Shown here one piece after another: positions 60,731 through 64,000 of a stretch of 64,000 bases of DNA. The notes under the pieces were generated by a model that saw only the letters and a list, made by a program, of their open reading frames with translations, searched no databases and had not been told where the DNA came from. The position numbers were made by a program, and so were the translations under genes. Position 1 is the stretch's first letter; the number at the start of each line of letters is the position of its first letter. Where the stretch lies: NCBI GenBank assembly GCA_954871525.1, contig OX940864.1:16424001-16488000 (forward strand), written 5' to 3'. This DNA is from Parietaria judaica. Taxonomy: Eukaryota > Streptophyta > Magnoliopsida > Rosales > Urticaceae.

Positions 60731-60896
60731 AATTCAGTCCCTCAATTAGACTCATAAGTGTACTTTGCTCCCCCCCAATTTTCAATAATGATGAAATCTC
60801 CGCAACAGTCGATAAAAAGGAGAAACGGATTGAACTGTGATTGCAGGCAAACCTTAGGGTTGGTGACAAATGATCGTTTACCAAATTTAATACTTG
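60731..60896 (-). pseudogene. Truncated duplicate of an enolase intron/exon junction
   Basis: This segment matches 62,645-62,816 of the enolase gene: CCTCAATTA...GTACTTTGCTCCCCC, AATAATGATGAAATCTC and GCAGGCAAACCTTAGGGTTGG. It includes the splice donor and the end of the 65-codon exon (reading VTNPK). It contains only that junction and is clearly diverged. Confidence 0.9.
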
Positions 60897-60970
60897 ATAA
60901 TATAAAAAATTTATCTAAGTATAAACCGCAATGTTATTAATCTATAAAACTATACTATATATTATTTTTT

Positions 60971-61084
60971 AAACAAAAAATTTCATTAACAATACTAAAG
61001 TGACCAGCCGTAAGTAAACAAGGAATGACATCAAAATAACATCCGGTAAAATTCAAGTAAAAAGTCTTGGCGACGTAATAATAT
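60971..61084. repeat. Dispersed repeat, copy 2
   Basis: Related to 37,217-37,351; this copy lacks about 20 bp in the middle. Confidence 0.85.
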
Positions 61085-61791
61085 GTCTAACTCAGTATAT
61101 AGTTATTTGGGTTTATACTCTGACTAATTTGAAAAATAAATAGTACTTCATGTATGGGAGAATCTGATTTATTCGTATATGGATTAATTTTAGGTTTTGG
61201 TAAACATCTCTCAAACTTCAAGTGGTCATGCTCTGAATTTTTGAAAGCTCGAGGCAAAGTCTTAACTTTGAGGCTCGTTGACGAGGTTAGCGTCGTGAGA
61301 CCAGGGTTAGAAAAGACGCGGTTAATTTTTACGGGCCCGAGACACAAAAATCGGAGGTAAAAAATGTCTGATTTGTCTATGAATAAGTTTGTAGGTTCTG
61401 TAAAATTCTTTATGAATCACTCAGCGTGCAGTTTTTTTTTTTCTTTCTTTTTACTGTACGTATTACGGATTTGTATAAATCTATTGCGGGTTTATAGTGT
61501 ATATTTGTGGCGGAACTAGGTCGGCAATTGAGAGGCGGAGGCACAGCCACATAAACAGGAAGTAAAACGGCAAATCGGAGTTATTTGAACATGGAAACAT
61601 AAGCTTAACAGCCTCGATTGAAATGTTAAAAACATAAATAGGATATTTCCAGGAAAAAACCCGGTTCAGCAAAGCTCTCAAAACAAAACTTCTCCGAGTA
61701 TTATTCTAGTCTCAAAAATATAAGACAGCTAAAAAAATCGGAACTTCACCGAAAGTGAAATTCCAATGTTCAGTGCTTATATATCGACACT

Positions 61792-64000
<2,209 letters not shown>

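Larger units (their letters stand above)
59855..61791. other. Spacer with an enolase fragment and a dispersed repeat
   Basis: It holds the 3' regions of the two flanking convergent genes, the enolase-derived fragment (60,731-60,896) and a dispersed repeat (60,971-61,084). An open frame at 61,154-61,360 has no family features. Confidence 0.6.

Overview
This is nuclear DNA from a flowering plant, most likely a eudicot. The evidence is AT-rich intergenic DNA, short GT-AG introns, plant-only gene families (TOC159, HD2 histone deacetylase, FACKEL-type sterol C-14 reductase, REF/SRPP) and a dense load of plant transposons. The species cannot be named from the sequence alone.

Layout. 1-8,770: repeat-derived DNA with a DUF1985 gene fragment, a probable solo LTR and a Ty1/copia RNase H relic. 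8,772-11,475: a Pack-MULE-like element carrying a broken TVP38/TMEM64 gene. 12,259-13,642: a solo LTR with Tat-like Ty3/gypsy features. 14,351-19,543: a complete hAT transposon with an exact 8-bp target duplication and a full-length transposase gene carrying two TAG stops. 20,068-26,368: a head-to-head pair, FACKEL-type sterol C-14 reductase (minus, 13 exons, 369 aa) and HD2 histone deacetylase (plus, 9 exons, 262 aa), with start codons 337 bp apart. 26,771-28,393: a deleted PIF/Harbinger element. 28,911-31,404: U2AF35 (minus, 5 exons, 309 aa), followed by tRNA-Leu(UAA) and a 208-bp tandem array holding a 142-bp hAT MITE. 32,970-40,600: two MULE-type long-inverted-repeat elements and a copia-type solo LTR. 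40,985-44,893: a single-exon TOC159 preprotein receptor gene (1302 aa). 47,558-51,775: a non-autonomous Helitron. 52,857-53,910: a REF/SRPP-like stress protein with a repeated C-terminal tail, under three G-boxes. 54,292-57,347: a 959-bp near-perfect palindrome and two small hAT elements. 58,758-59,854: an AlkB-like 2-oxoglutarate/Fe(II) dioxygenase (230 aa). 61,792 to the right edge: the 3' part of an enolase gene (307 residues), with a truncated copy of one of its intron/exon junctions about 1.9 kb away on the genomic left.

The host genes are housekeeping and not functionally linked (sterol synthesis, chromatin, splicing, chloroplast import, stress, nucleic-acid or protein demethylation, glycolysis). 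Exon models were built by eye: splice sites were chosen so that reading frame and family motifs continue, and every complete model sums to a whole number of codons. I found no clearly novel biochemical system. The most unusual items are the Pack-MULE gene capture, the tandem exon-plus-intron array upstream of the hAT transposase, the long hairpin elements, and the tRNA-like pol III boxes inside a MULE-type element.
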